Assembly: GCA_945878995.1 (NCBI GenBank)
Contig: CAMCUN010000009.1
Coordinates: forward strand, 1 to 64,000
Reading direction: 5' to 3'
Length of the DNA stretch: 64,000 nucleotides
Source of the DNA: Polaromonas sp. YR568
GTDB lineage: Bacteria; Pseudomonadota; Gammaproteobacteria; Burkholderiales; Burkholderiaceae_C
In this document: positions 9,654 through 17,244 of the stretch, one piece after another
How the letters are laid out: every line of letters begins with the position of its first letter
Position numbering within the stretch: the first letter of the stretch is position 1
Made by a program: the position numbers and the translations under genes
The notes under the pieces: model-generated
What the model was told of the DNA's origin: nothing
Seen by the model: the letters and a program-made list of their open reading frames with translations, nothing else
Databases searched by the model: none

Positions 9654-11189
9654 ATGAAAAAACTACTTGCCTCCCTGGCCTTGGGCCTGAGTCTGTTGAC
9701 CGGCGGCGCCGCTGCACTGGCGCAAGCGCCAGCGCCCGCGGCTGCTGCCCCCGCCGCGGCTGCCGCTGAAGCCAAACCGGCCGATGCAGCGCCGGCAACC
9801 GCTGCCCCTGCTGCTGCAACCGCAGCCGCCCCTGCCGAAGCCGCGCCCGTGCTGGTGCCCAACAAGGGCGACACCGGCTGGATGATGGTGGCCACTCTGC
9901 TGGTCATCATGATGGCCATTCCCGGCCTGGCCCTCTTTTACGGCGGCCTGGTGCGCAGCAAAAACCTGCTGTCCGTGCTCATGCAGGTGATGGTGACCTT
10001 CTCCCTGGTCTCCGTGCTGTGGGTGGTCTACGGCTACAGCCTGGCATTTACCGAGGGCAACGCCTTCTTTGGCGGCTTTGACCGGCTGATGCTCAATGGC
10101 ATTTGGGACAACGCGGCCGGCACCTTTGCCAACGCCGCCACTTTCAGCAAGGGCGTGGTGATCCCTGAGATCGCGTTTGCCGCCTTCCAGGCCACTTTTG
10201 CAGGCATCACCTGCGCGCTGATCGTGGGCGCTTTTGCAGAGCGCGCCAAGTTCTCTGGTGTGCTGCTGTTCATGGTGCTGTGGTTCACCTTCAGCTACGT
10301 CCCCATGGCCCACATGGTGTGGTTCTGGATGGGCCCTGACGCCTACGCCGCCAAAGAGGTGGTCGAAGAGATGACCTCCAAAGCCGGTTTCATTTGGCAA
10401 ATGGGCGCGCTGGACTTTGCAGGCGGCACCGTGGTGCACATCAACGCCGCTGTGGCCGGCCTGGTGGGTGCCTTCATGATTGGCAAGCGCATTGGCTATG
10501 GCCGCGAAGCCATGGCCCCGCACAGCCTGACGCTGACCATGGTGGGCGCCTCGCTGCTGTGGGTGGGCTGGTTTGGCTTTAACGCCGGTTCCGCCCTGGA
10601 AGCCAACGGCTTTGCAGCCCTGGCCTTCATGAACACCCTGATTGCTACCGCCGGTGCGGTGCTGACCTGGTGCATTGGCGAGGCGCTGATGAAGGGCAAG
10701 GCCTCCATGTTGGGCGCCGCCTCTGGCGCGGTGGCCGGTTTGGTGGCCATCACCCCAGCGGCTGGCAACGTCGGCGTGGGTGGCGGCCTGATCATTGGTC
10801 TGTTGGCCGGCTTTGCAGGTCTGTGGGGCGTGACCGCTTTGAAGAAACTGCTGGGCGCTGACGATTCGCTCGACGTGTTTGGCGTGCACGGCGTGTGCGG
10901 CATCTTGGGCGCCATCTTGACGGGCGTGTTCAACAGCCCCGCCCTGGGTGGCCCCGGCTACGTGGCCGACTGGGTCACAGCCACCATGGTGACCGCGGCC
11001 GACTACTCGATTGCCGACCAGGTGCTGGTGCAAGCCAAAGCCGTGCTGATCACGGTGGTCTGGTCCGGCGTGGTCTCCGTCATTGCTTACAAAATCGCCG
11101 ACCTCACCGTGGGCCTGCGCGTGACGGAAGAAGAAGAGCGCGAAGGCTTGGACATCAGCTCTCACGGCGAGACAGCCTACAACCGCTGA
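9654..11189 (+). CDS. amtB: Ammonium transporter AmtB
   Basis: 511 residues. A cleavable signal peptide (MKKLLASLALGLSLLTGGAAALAQ) is followed by an unusually long Ala/Pro-rich spacer of about 45 residues, then the Amt/MEP/Rh channel core of 11 predicted membrane helices. Recognisable elements are ALFYGGLVRSKNLLSV, FAGGTVVHINAAVAGLVGA and DVFGVHGVCGILGAI, which carry the conserved pore histidines. It conducts ammonium/ammonia across the inner membrane and is gated by GlnK, encoded immediately upstream. The Ala/Pro spacer is longer than in Escherichia coli AmtB. A strong hairpin terminator closes the operon about 70 bases downstream. Confidence 0.97.
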   Translation: MKKLLASLALGLSLLTGGAAALAQAPAPAAAAPAAAAAEAKPADAAPATAAPAAATAAAPAEAAPVLVPNKGDTGWMMVATLLVIMMAIPGLALFYGGLVRSKNLLSVLMQVMVTFSLVSVLWVVYGYSLAFTEGNAFFGGFDRLMLNGIWDNAAGTFANAATFSKGVVIPEIAFAAFQATFAGITCALIVGAFAERAKFSGVLLFMVLWFTFSYVPMAHMVWFWMGPDAYAAKEVVEEMTSKAGFIWQMGALDFAGGTVVHINAAVAGLVGAFMIGKRIGYGREAMAPHSLTLTMVGASLLWVGWFGFNAGSALEANGFAALAFMNTLIATAGAVLTWCIGEALMKGKASMLGAASGAVAGLVAITPAAGNVGVGGGLIIGLLAGFAGLWGVTALKKLLGADDSLDVFGVHGVCGILGAILTGVFNSPALGGPGYVADWVTATMVTAADYSIADQVLVQAKAVLITVVWSGVVSVIAYKIADLTVGLRVTEEEEREGLDISSHGETAYNR

Positions 11190-11257
11190 TCCCCTGACCC
11201 CCCACCGGGAGGGCCGTGAAACCCCGGCCCATTGAGAATGTTTCCTTTGGATGTTCT

Positions 11258-11289
11258 GCCCGTCAGCCGCAAGCTGACGGGCTTTTTTT
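11258..11289 (+). terminator. Rho-independent terminator after amtB
   Basis: GCCCGTCAGC-CGCAA-GCTGACGGGC is a perfect 10-bp stem with a 5-nt loop, followed by a run of T. It sits between amtB and tapT on the plus strand. Confidence 0.93.
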
Positions 11290-11326
11290 ATGGTTGCTCG
11301 CAGGTCTAGCGTGCGATTATTCCGCC

Positions 11327-11992
11327 ATGCCTTCTCAACCTGTGCCGCGACGCGCCATCTGCAAGCACTGCCTGCGGCCGCAAGCCACCTGCCTGTGCGC
11401 CCTGGCGCAGCCCACAGCCCACCGCACCGAGGTCTTGGTGCTTCAGCATCCGCAGGAGCAGCGCCACGCCAAGAACAGCGTGGCTCTGCTGCGCCTGTCG
11501 CTGGCGCACTGCGAGGTGGTGGTTGGCGAGCGCTTTGAGCCCGAGGTGCTGCAAGCCTTGTTGCATCGCCCGGGCCAGGACACCCGGCTGCTCTATCCCG
11601 ACGTGCCGGCTGCGCCCTCGCCCTTGACTCCCGAGACAGCCACGGGTATGCCCCTGCGGTTGGTGGTGATCGACGCCACCTGGCGAAAAAGCCTGCGCAT
11701 GTTGCTGGAGCACCCGGAATTGGCGGATCTGCCACGGCTGTCACTGGATGCGCCGGCGCCGACGCATTACCGGGCGATTCGCGCAGCGCGCCGGGCGGAT
11801 CAGGTGTCTACGCTGGAGGCAACAGTGCAGGCGTTGGCGATGGTGGAGAGGACGGACTTCAATGGTGTGCCGTTGCTTGATGCGTTTGAGAGATTTGTGG
11901 AAGGGGTGGCGGCGCGGCAGGGTGCGGACGCTGTAGAGCTCAGGTCAACGCTCCTGCAGTTTGGAGAAGCACCAGAATGCAACGATAAGTGA
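11327..11992 (+). CDS. tapT: DTW-domain tRNA-uridine aminocarboxypropyltransferase (TapT family)
   Basis: 221 residues from the ATG at 11327; the track ORF begins upstream inside the amtB terminator region and is rejected as a start. Hallmarks are an N-terminal cysteine cluster (CKHCLRPQATCLC), HPQEQRHAKNSV and the D-x-T-W motif in VVIDATWRKSLRML. TapT/TuaA proteins transfer an aminocarboxypropyl group from S-adenosylmethionine to tRNA uridine, making acp3U. The neighbours suggest no operon: a terminator lies upstream and an intergenic region with gene debris downstream. Confidence 0.88.
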   Translation: MPSQPVPRRAICKHCLRPQATCLCALAQPTAHRTEVLVLQHPQEQRHAKNSVALLRLSLAHCEVVVGERFEPEVLQALLHRPGQDTRLLYPDVPAAPSPLTPETATGMPLRLVVIDATWRKSLRMLLEHPELADLPRLSLDAPAPTHYRAIRAARRADQVSTLEATVQALAMVERTDFNGVPLLDAFERFVEGVAARQGADAVELRSTLLQFGEAPECNDK

Positions 11993-12273
11993 CGGTTAAA
12001 ACCAAACGCACCACTCACGCTCGCCCAGACGCAGCAGTTCGTTCACTTGAGATGCTGGGCGCACTGCAGGCGGTTCTTTCACAAAGCGCCTCAGGCCTTC
12101 CCCTAGGACCAGAAGGCCGCATACTGCGACGCACTCCTGCCGTGCCGCATTGATCCGTCTGCCGCCTGCGCAGCCGGAACAAGGCCAGGGTCCGTTGACC
12201 GCTTACCGTGGAGCATCGGCTTGACCAGCACGTGGGCCAAGGGCTTGGAAGGACTAACTCAGCTTGTTTGGCA

Positions 12274-12567
12274 TCACCTGCGACGGCGCCAATAAGTTGG
12301 CCTGCGACGCATGTGCGCAATCGCAAAGATAACCAGCTCCTCAGGTTCGATACGGTAGACCACCGAGAACTTGAAGCCTTTCGGAAACACCCGGCGTGTG
12401 CCGAGTTTCCAGGTTGAACCGAGTTTTGGATGGGTTGCAGCAAGCGCTGTAGCTGCCTGGACGGCAAGACGGAAACGCTCGCCAAGCCCCTTCTCCCGCT
12501 CCTAGTAGTAGGCCAGCTGCTCAAGAAACTCTTTAAGAGCTTCCTCGAGGAACCTCACTTCCTTCAC
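12274..12567 (-). pseudogene. ParE/RelE-like toxin broken by an in-frame TAG
   Basis: Not in the ORF track. Read on the minus strand from a GTG overlapping the antitoxin stop (GTGA), it gives VKEVRFLEEALKEFLEQLAYY, then TAG at 12504-12502, then an uninterrupted same-frame continuation (EREKGLGERF, TWKLGTRRVFPKGFKFSVVYR, LVIFAIAHMRRRPTYW) to TGA at 12274. This is the ParE/RelE toxin layout, about 97 codons long. A single G-to-T change from GAG would create the stop. The reading frame is otherwise clean, so inactivation looks recent. The antitoxin gene just upstream is intact. A sequencing error or a second-site suppressor cannot be excluded. Confidence 0.8.
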
Positions 12568-12794
12568 TGAGTCAGACGCCTCGCAGCCTCAAAGACTTCA
12601 GCGGCAGGTATCAGCCGAGCTTCGCCGCGTTCGTACTTGGCGATGCGGGAGGCCATCTCAGATTCCCATGAAGCCTGGATTTCGGGATCCGCGTCTTGCT
12701 CGACGGATTCGAGAAGCTCCTGGGCCAGTTGTGTGCGTTCCTCAATGGCCAGTTGCTTGGCCTTCTTGGAAAGTTCGTCTAGCAGAGCAGACAT
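12564..12794 (-). CDS. Addiction-module antitoxin (small RelB/Unstab_antitox type)
   Basis: 76 residues from ATG 12794 (MSALLDELSKKAKQLAIEERTQLAQELLESV), ending FEAARRLTQ. The sequence matches the short helical putative addiction module component family that normally sits directly upstream of a RelE/ParE toxin. Its stop overlaps the GTG start of the downstream toxin by four bases (GTGA), typical of translational coupling. The track extends the ORF to 12935, but the extra N-terminal 47 residues are low-complexity and not family-like. Because the toxin gene carries a stop codon, this antitoxin may be an orphan. Confidence 0.85.
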   Translation of the reverse strand: MSALLDELSKKAKQLAIEERTQLAQELLESVEQDADPEIQASWESEMASRIAKYERGEARLIPAAEVFEAARRLTQ

Positions 12795-13071
12795 GAGGGT
12801 TCTCCTAGATAAGTGCCGCATTTTAGGTGGGCGAGCGCTTGACGGCCCCTTGTGCCGTCTGACGTTTGAGGTGAGCGGCAGCTGGAGGCGCGCGCAGCGA
12901 GCCGTTGTAACGGCTGCTGATGCGTGAGTGTTCACATGATGAAACCGTAGCCGAATTTGCCGCCGATTCCTTGCGTTTTGGGCCGCTGTGATCCTGAATT
13001 GAATGGTTTGCTCTAAGCCTTAACCATGCATTGAGTAACTCACCAACTATATCGGCGAACCGACCACCCTC

Positions 13072-13800
13072 TCAAAAATCCCAGCTGTAACTCTCCGCCG
13101 ACGGCCGACAGGTGAACCACACTCGGCTGCGGGTCGCGCGGCAGATCCAGTCTTGCAGATGGCTTGGCTTGATGTGGCTCAAAGCCACGGGTTCGAGCAC
13201 GGCGGCGCACACAGCGCCGGGCTGACGCACAGAGCTGTAGCGAATCCACTGCACCTCACGTTGGCGGGCCTCCCGTGCCAGAGCCTGCGTTGCCAAATAG
13301 TCTTGCGGGTCGGTCCAGCGTGAGGCACTGGTGCTCCATGGGGGTGATGGCAAGTCGATTGCTACGCCCTTCAAGCCTGCGCGAAAAAGGGTGTGCCTAG
13401 ACACCAGCTCCCCCTCGCTCTTGGCCAAGCCCGCTGAATCCAGGATGAAGCGATAGCGCCAGTAGGCCAGCTCCGCGCACGCCGTTTGGATGGAGTCTGC
13501 GCCGTACCAGACGCCGGGAGCGTTGGCGGCCCTGAATCGGCTTGCGCGTCCAGAGGTGTAACGAAACGGCGTGAACAACAAGTAGTGCAGGCCCTCACTC
13601 TGCGCCGCCTTGGCGGGCTTGGAGGCTTCCAGCATTTCCTCCAAAGCGTCGAGTTCCTCGGGGCTGTCCACCAGACGGGCGGTGGCAATGTCGGTTTGGG
13701 ACTCCACGCCTCGCCACACCGTCATGGCCATGGGCGCTGCAGCAGCGAACCAGGCGTCTTGCCAAGCAGAGGGCTCAGCTGGGCTGATCGACAAACTCAT
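13072..13800 (-). CDS. RES-domain toxin (NAD+-degrading)
   Basis: 242 residues. It carries the three residue contexts that name the family: Arg in TVWRG near residue 30, Glu in ACAELAYWRYRF near 110, and Ser in IRYSSVR near 190. RES toxins have an ADP-ribosyltransferase-like fold and destroy NAD+ (phosphorolysis or hydrolysis) when released from their Xre/MbcA-type antitoxin. The gene follows the antitoxin with an 11-base gap, in the standard antitoxin-toxin order. No truncation is seen. The promoter and likely operator lie upstream of the antitoxin. Confidence 0.9.
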   Translation of the reverse strand: MSLSISPAEPSAWQDAWFAAAAPMAMTVWRGVESQTDIATARLVDSPEELDALEEMLEASKPAKAAQSEGLHYLLFTPFRYTSGRASRFRAANAPGVWYGADSIQTACAELAYWRYRFILDSAGLAKSEGELVSRHTLFRAGLKGVAIDLPSPPWSTSASRWTDPQDYLATQALAREARQREVQWIRYSSVRQPGAVCAAVLEPVALSHIKPSHLQDWICRATRSRVWFTCRPSAESYSWDF

Positions 13801-13811
13801 TGGCGCCTTTC

Positions 13812-14186
13812 TTAACTGGGAGCCCTCATCACGTCCAAGTAGGCCAGCACCCGCAGCAGACCATCAACTTTCTTGACCAGCTGCAAGGGCACGCCGTTGA
13901 GTTCGCGGTTGCTGGTGCTCATCCACAACTTGCGCTTGTCGTCATCGCCCCCCACCAGGGCATCCAGGGAACGAAAGGTCCGCACCAGCAGCAAAGCGAG
14001 TTCTCCTGGCTTGCCCTCTGGGTCTATGCCCGTCTCGGCTTTCTTGATGCGAGACACCGTCGGCTCACTCAAGCCGATGACCTCGGCCAAGGCTTTACCG
14101 CTCAGGCCCAGCCCCTCAGCCGCTCTCACCGTGGCCTTGCCCAGGACCATGTCCTTGTCAACCGCCCGCACTGCACTGGCTTGCAT
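13812..14186 (-). CDS. Xre/MbcA/ParS-type antitoxin of the RES module
   Basis: 124 residues. The N-terminal helix-turn-helix (LGLSGKALAEVIGLSEPTVSRIKK, about residues 26-50) is followed by a C-terminal MbcA/ParS-like helical domain (LLLVRTFRSLDALVGGDDDKRKLWM...LLRVLAYLD) that would block the toxin active site. Start ATG 14186 has AAGGA a few bases upstream. It is co-transcribed with the RES toxin. A sigma-70-like promoter and an inverted repeat lie directly upstream, consistent with autorepression. Confidence 0.92.
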   Translation of the reverse strand: MQASAVRAVDKDMVLGKATVRAAEGLGLSGKALAEVIGLSEPTVSRIKKAETGIDPEGKPGELALLLVRTFRSLDALVGGDDDKRKLWMSTSNRELNGVPLQLVKKVDGLLRVLAYLDVMRAPS

Positions 14187-14202
14187 AGGAGTCCTTCATC
14201 AG

Positions 14203-14215
14203 TCCGAATTTCGGA
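14203..14215. promoter_or_regulatory. Inverted repeat, candidate operator of the RES-Xre module
   Basis: TCCGAA-T-TTCGGA has perfect 6-bp arms with a single-base centre. It lies 17 bases upstream of the antitoxin ATG and downstream of the predicted -10 box, a position suited to autorepression by the Xre antitoxin. Binding is inferred. Confidence 0.55.
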
Positions 14216-14243
14216 TTTCTATTGAAAGAATTTTATCCGTAAA

Positions 14244-14272
14244 TGTATATTTTTAGTGCAGTAAATCGTCAA
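14244..14272 (-). promoter_or_regulatory. Sigma-70-like promoter of the RES-Xre module
   Basis: On the minus strand, -35 TTGACG and -10 TATACA are separated by exactly 17 bases, about 60-80 bases upstream of the antitoxin start, in a locally AT-rich stretch. Confidence 0.6.
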
Positions 14273-14473
14273 AGGGAGTTTTAACCGGGGGCTTCTGAAG
14301 ACTTTTCTTGGACACCCGATTCTTCCCCGTGATTGCTCAGGAGTTTGCAAAAAATCGCCTTTAAAGCTTGCGGTTAACGCATGCCGGAGCACACAAGCCC
14401 TAAAGTAGCCCCAAGGGTCGGCCTCATCGGCAAGCCCATGTTACGGTTGCCCCCTACCCCCCAGGAGCCCAAA

Positions 14474-14857
14474 ATGCCGCGCCATGTTCTAGATGAGTCT
14501 TTTGTCCACAGCGTCATACGCCGCCAAGTGGCCAGCTGGAATGAACCCACGGTGAGCGAAGTGCAAAAAGCCGTGGCCGCCAACGATGTGGTGGTGGTGG
14601 GCATGAAGCAGAACCCGTACCCGGCCAAGGCTTGCAAGGCTTTGGAGGCGGTGGGCCAGCCCTTTGTGTACCTGGAGTACGGCAACTACTTTTCAATGTG
14701 GAAGCCGCGGACCGCGCTCAAGATGTGGTCGGGCTGGCCGACGTTTCCCATGGTGTTTGTCAAAGGCACGCTGGTGGGTGGCGCAAGCGAGTTGCAGGCC
14801 TTGATGGCCTCGGGCGAGCTTCAGCGGATGTTGCGGGCCGAGGCCACCCCAGGCTGA
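14474..14857 (+). CDS. Glutaredoxin-like protein lacking the active-site cysteines
   Basis: 127 residues from ATG 14474, chosen because AGGAG lies seven bases upstream; the track start at 14381 adds a basic, proline-rich leader without an RBS. The fold signature is that of the monothiol glutaredoxin (Grx4/GrxD) family: VVVVGMKQ, then the active-site position, then WPTFPMVFVKGTLVGGASELQ with the cis-Pro and GG motif. Where CPYC or CGFS should stand the protein has NPYP, with the nearest Cys three residues later (NPYPAKAC). Dithiol chemistry is therefore impossible; a structural, glutathione-binding or Fe-S-related role is possible. I believe this NPxP variant recurs in proteobacteria, but that is from memory. 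Confidence 0.8.
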   Translation: MPRHVLDESFVHSVIRRQVASWNEPTVSEVQKAVAANDVVVVGMKQNPYPAKACKALEAVGQPFVYLEYGNYFSMWKPRTALKMWSGWPTFPMVFVKGTLVGGASELQALMASGELQRMLRAEATPG

Positions 14858-14917
14858 TGCGCGCTGGGCCGCAGCGAAGCTGCCGAAGTCTTGGTTTGGT
14901 GGCTTGACTGACCCAGG

Positions 14918-15241
14918 TCACAAGACCGCTTCAAGCCCCTTGCGATCGAGCAGGTTCAGCAGTTTGAGGGAGGGGCCGCTGGGGTGTTTTTCTCCAATTT
15001 CCCATTTGCGCACCGTCGATGCGCTGGTGTTGAGCACCGAAGCGAGCACGGCCTGGCTCACATTGACCCGCTCGCGCAAGGCACGAATTTGGTCAGCCGC
15101 ATAGGGCGGGATGGGGTCCAGGCACAAGGGGTCGATCTTGCGCTGCTTGCGCTTGTCGATGAAGCCCAAACTTTGCAAGTCTTGGGCGGTCTCGTGCACG
15201 ACCTCCAAGATGCGGCTCTTGGGCGCGGTCTTAACAGTCAT
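14918..15241 (-). CDS. HigA/NadS-like HTH antitoxin
   Basis: 107 residues with a C-terminal Xre helix-turn-helix (LRERVNVSQAVLASVLNTSASTVRKWEIGEKHPSGPSLKLL, about 55-95), as in HigA-type antitoxins encoded after their toxin. Its start overlaps the end of the upstream toxin ORF by 11 bases, so the two are translationally coupled. The protein is predicted to bind both the toxin and the promoter region. Confidence 0.88.
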   Translation of the reverse strand: MTVKTAPKSRILEVVHETAQDLQSLGFIDKRKQRKIDPLCLDPIPPYAADQIRALRERVNVSQAVLASVLNTSASTVRKWEIGEKHPSGPSLKLLNLLDRKGLEAVL

Positions 15242-15608
15242 GGCATATCTCTTCTAAAATGCCGTTGTCCACGGCGACATGCAATTGAGGGGCCGACAGC
15301 GCCAGCAAGTCTGCTGCCAGCGATTGAAGGGCTTCCAGTTCAGTGGTCGAGATGGTCGCTCTTTCGTTCTTTTCAAACCCGAAGACAAAAAACCAGAGCT
15401 TTGCCTTCCGGGTGGCGACCAATGTGCGCACGCCGCCGCTCTTTCCGCGCCCAGGCAGTGCAACACGCTTTTTCACAACATGGCCACCCAAGTCGGCATC
15501 AAGCAGTCCCTGCGCCATTTCATCCACGGCCAGACACAAGGCTGCGTCCGTCAGCGTGGTTTTACGCATCCATCGATTGAAATGACGGGTTTTGAAAACT
15601 CGGCGCAT
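15231..15608 (-). CDS. HigB/RelE-type toxin (RelE-like, PF06296-type)
   Basis: 125 residues: MRRVFKTRHFNRWMRKTTLTDAALCLAVDEM, then GGHVVKKRVALPGRGKSGGVRTLVA and LWFFVFGFEKNERATIS. This is the RelE-like endoribonuclease toxin subfamily with the KR-AL-G-GKSGG-R motif, which cleaves mRNA on the ribosome. It precedes its antitoxin (higBA order) and overlaps it. A near-palindrome lies immediately upstream of the start. Confidence 0.88.
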   Translation of the reverse strand: MRRVFKTRHFNRWMRKTTLTDAALCLAVDEMAQGLLDADLGGHVVKKRVALPGRGKSGGVRTLVATRKAKLWFFVFGFEKNERATISTTELEALQSLAADLLALSAPQLHVAVDNGILEEICHDC

Positions 15609-15618
15609 TTTAATACTG

Positions 15619-15633
15619 TGTCACTTAGTGGCA
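15619..15633. promoter_or_regulatory. Inverted repeat, candidate operator of the HigBA-like module
   Basis: TGTCACT-T-AGTGGCA has 7-bp arms with one mismatch, 11 bases upstream of the toxin ATG. Placement suggests binding by the HTH antitoxin; not proven. Confidence 0.4.
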
Positions 15634-15801
15634 TAGAAAATAATGCGTCTTGTAAACCGCTTCTTCTCCACAAACCAGGCTGCCCGCCATCGGCACAAGC
15701 CTGGGGACTAACAAAAGCTGCATGACATGGTCTGATGGTTTTCCAGCCCTGACTTGCCAATGCCCGTGGCTCATTAAAAGCTCCAGGTGCCAACCCTGCC
15801 C

Positions 15802-15918
15802 TTGACCTTTGACGATCAGGACGAGCCCGCCCGCGCCCCCCGGTAGATTGAAGACTGGCTCACCGTCATCGTGCTGGCGCGGCTGGCCCTCATCACTTTT
15901 GCCAATGCATGGTGCGCT
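15802..15918 (+). pseudogene. Possible DctQ-type TRAP small permease fragment
   Basis: Reading from TTG 15802 gives a short acidic leader, a TAG, then IEDWLTVIVLARLALITFAN in the same frame. This resembles the first membrane helix of TRAP-transporter small permeases (a W-L then a long hydrophobic run ending TFxN). The similarity stops after about 20 residues. It looks like the 5' remnant of a deleted gene beside glcEF. Resemblance only; low confidence. Confidence 0.3.
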
Positions 15919-16071
15919 AGTTCACCAGCCCGTCTTTGGCCCGACAAAAACCGGCTGCCCTTGTGGCAGGGGTTTTCGCCTGGCCCGGCTGTGCACTGCC
16001 TCAAAAACGGCATGCCTTTTGTTCAAAAAATTCAGCCTGTCGACCAGGTGGCCCCAATTACCATCGTGGCC

Positions 16072-17244
16072 ATGGCAACACCTGAAGAACTCACCGCGTA
16101 TTGGTCCACGCGAATACAGTCCTGCGCCACGCAAGGCCAGCACCTGCGCGTGCGTGGCGGCGGCACCAAGGATTTTTATGGCGAACCCTCCAAGGATGAA
16201 GGCGAAGCTGGGACTGAGGTTTTGGACACCCGGCCGCTACAAGGCATCTTGAGCTACGAGCCCAGCGAGCTGGTGGTCACGGCTTTGGCCGGCACGCCGC
16301 TGGCTGAGCTGGAGGCGGCTCTGGCGAGAGAAGGCCAGGCGCTGGCCTTTGAGCCGCCGCACTTTGGCAGTGGCGCGACGGTGGGCGGCGCGGTGGCCAG
16401 TGGCTTGGCGGGCCCGGCCCGCGCCAGTGTGGGTGGGGTGCGCGACTTTGTGCTGGGCGTGCGGCTCATCAACGGCCGGGGCGAGTTGCTCACTTTTGGC
16501 GGCCAGGTCATGAAGAACGTGGCCGGCTATGACGTCTCGCGCCTGATGGCCGGATCGCTGGGCACGCTGGGCGTGCTGGTGGATGTCTCGCTCAAGGTGC
16601 TGCCACTGGCCGTGTGTGAGGCCACGCTGATGTGCGCGGGGGTGGCGCAGCAGGCGGCGCTGGACCTGCTCAACCGGTGGGGCGGCCAGCCCCTGCCCTT
16701 GAATGCGAGCTGCTGGGTGCGCGACGACAGCGCCAGCCCGGTGCAAGACTATCTGTTCATTCGCCTGCGCGGTGCGGTGGCGGCGGTGGAGGCGGCCATC
16801 CCGCGCCTGCAGGCCGACGTGCAGGCGGTGGGCGGGCGCGTGACGCTCATGGACAACGCGCAGGCCGGCGCTGACTGGCAGGCCTGCCGTGATCAAACCC
16901 TGCCGTTTTTCACACCGCCTTCGCCCGAGTTGTGCCTGTGGCGCTTGTCGCTGCCGCAGACCGCGCCGGCGCTGGACCTGCCCTGGGCGGCCTTGGTGGA
17001 GTGGCACGGCGCTTTGCGCTGGTTGTGGGCGCCCGCCTCGGCAGGCGCGCAGCTGCGCGCGCTGGCCCAGCAGCTGGGCGGCCACGCCACGCTGCAGCGT
17101 GCCAGCCTGGCCGCAGGAGATGCCGACAAACTGCTGGCAGGCGTGTTCACGCCGCTGGCGCCCGTGCAAGAGCGCATACAGCGTGCGCTGCAACAACAAT
17201 TTGATCCGGCGGGGGTGTTTGCCACCGGCCGTGGGGGCCTTTGA
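16072..17244 (+). CDS. glcE: Glycolate oxidase FAD-binding subunit GlcE
   Basis: 390 residues from ATG 16072. Residues up to about 170 form an FAD-binding type 4 (PCMH) domain, with LRVRGGGTKDFYG, EPPHFGSGATVGGAVASGLAGPAR and GGQVMKNVAGYDVSRLMAGSLGTLG. The C-terminal part ends PAGVFATGRGGL, the usual GlcE tail. GlcDEF oxidises glycolate to glyoxylate at the membrane. The track start 67 codons upstream reads through the debris region and is rejected. The gene overlaps glcF (TGATG). No glcD is present in the window, although glcD normally precedes glcE, so the catalytic subunit must be encoded elsewhere or was lost. Confidence 0.93.
   Translation: MATPEELTAYWSTRIQSCATQGQHLRVRGGGTKDFYGEPSKDEGEAGTEVLDTRPLQGILSYEPSELVVTALAGTPLAELEAALAREGQALAFEPPHFGSGATVGGAVASGLAGPARASVGGVRDFVLGVRLINGRGELLTFGGQVMKNVAGYDVSRLMAGSLGTLGVLVDVSLKVLPLAVCEATLMCAGVAQQAALDLLNRWGGQPLPLNASCWVRDDSASPVQDYLFIRLRGAVAAVEAAIPRLQADVQAVGGRVTLMDNAQAGADWQACRDQTLPFFTPPSPELCLWRLSLPQTAPALDLPWAALVEWHGALRWLWAPASAGAQLRALAQQLGGHATLQRASLAAGDADKLLAGVFTPLAPVQERIQRALQQQFDPAGVFATGRGGL

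Larger units (their letters stand above)
15609..16071. other. Intergenic region with regulatory repeat and gene debris
   Basis: A 463-base stretch between the HigBA-like pair and glcE. It holds the candidate HigA operator (15619-15633), an untypeable segment to about 15800, and a short stretch resembling the N-terminus of a TRAP small permease. No complete gene or terminator was recognised. Track ORFs here lack plausible starts. Confidence 0.5.

Noticed and set aside
9663-11744. 693-residue minus-strand ORF opposite amtB
   Set aside because: A shadow of amtB and tapT with low-complexity His/Gln/Gly sequence and no RBS.
12015-12524. 169-residue minus-strand ORF from the track
   Set aside because: Wrong frame relative to the ParE-like toxin; the real homology is in the next frame, interrupted by TAG.
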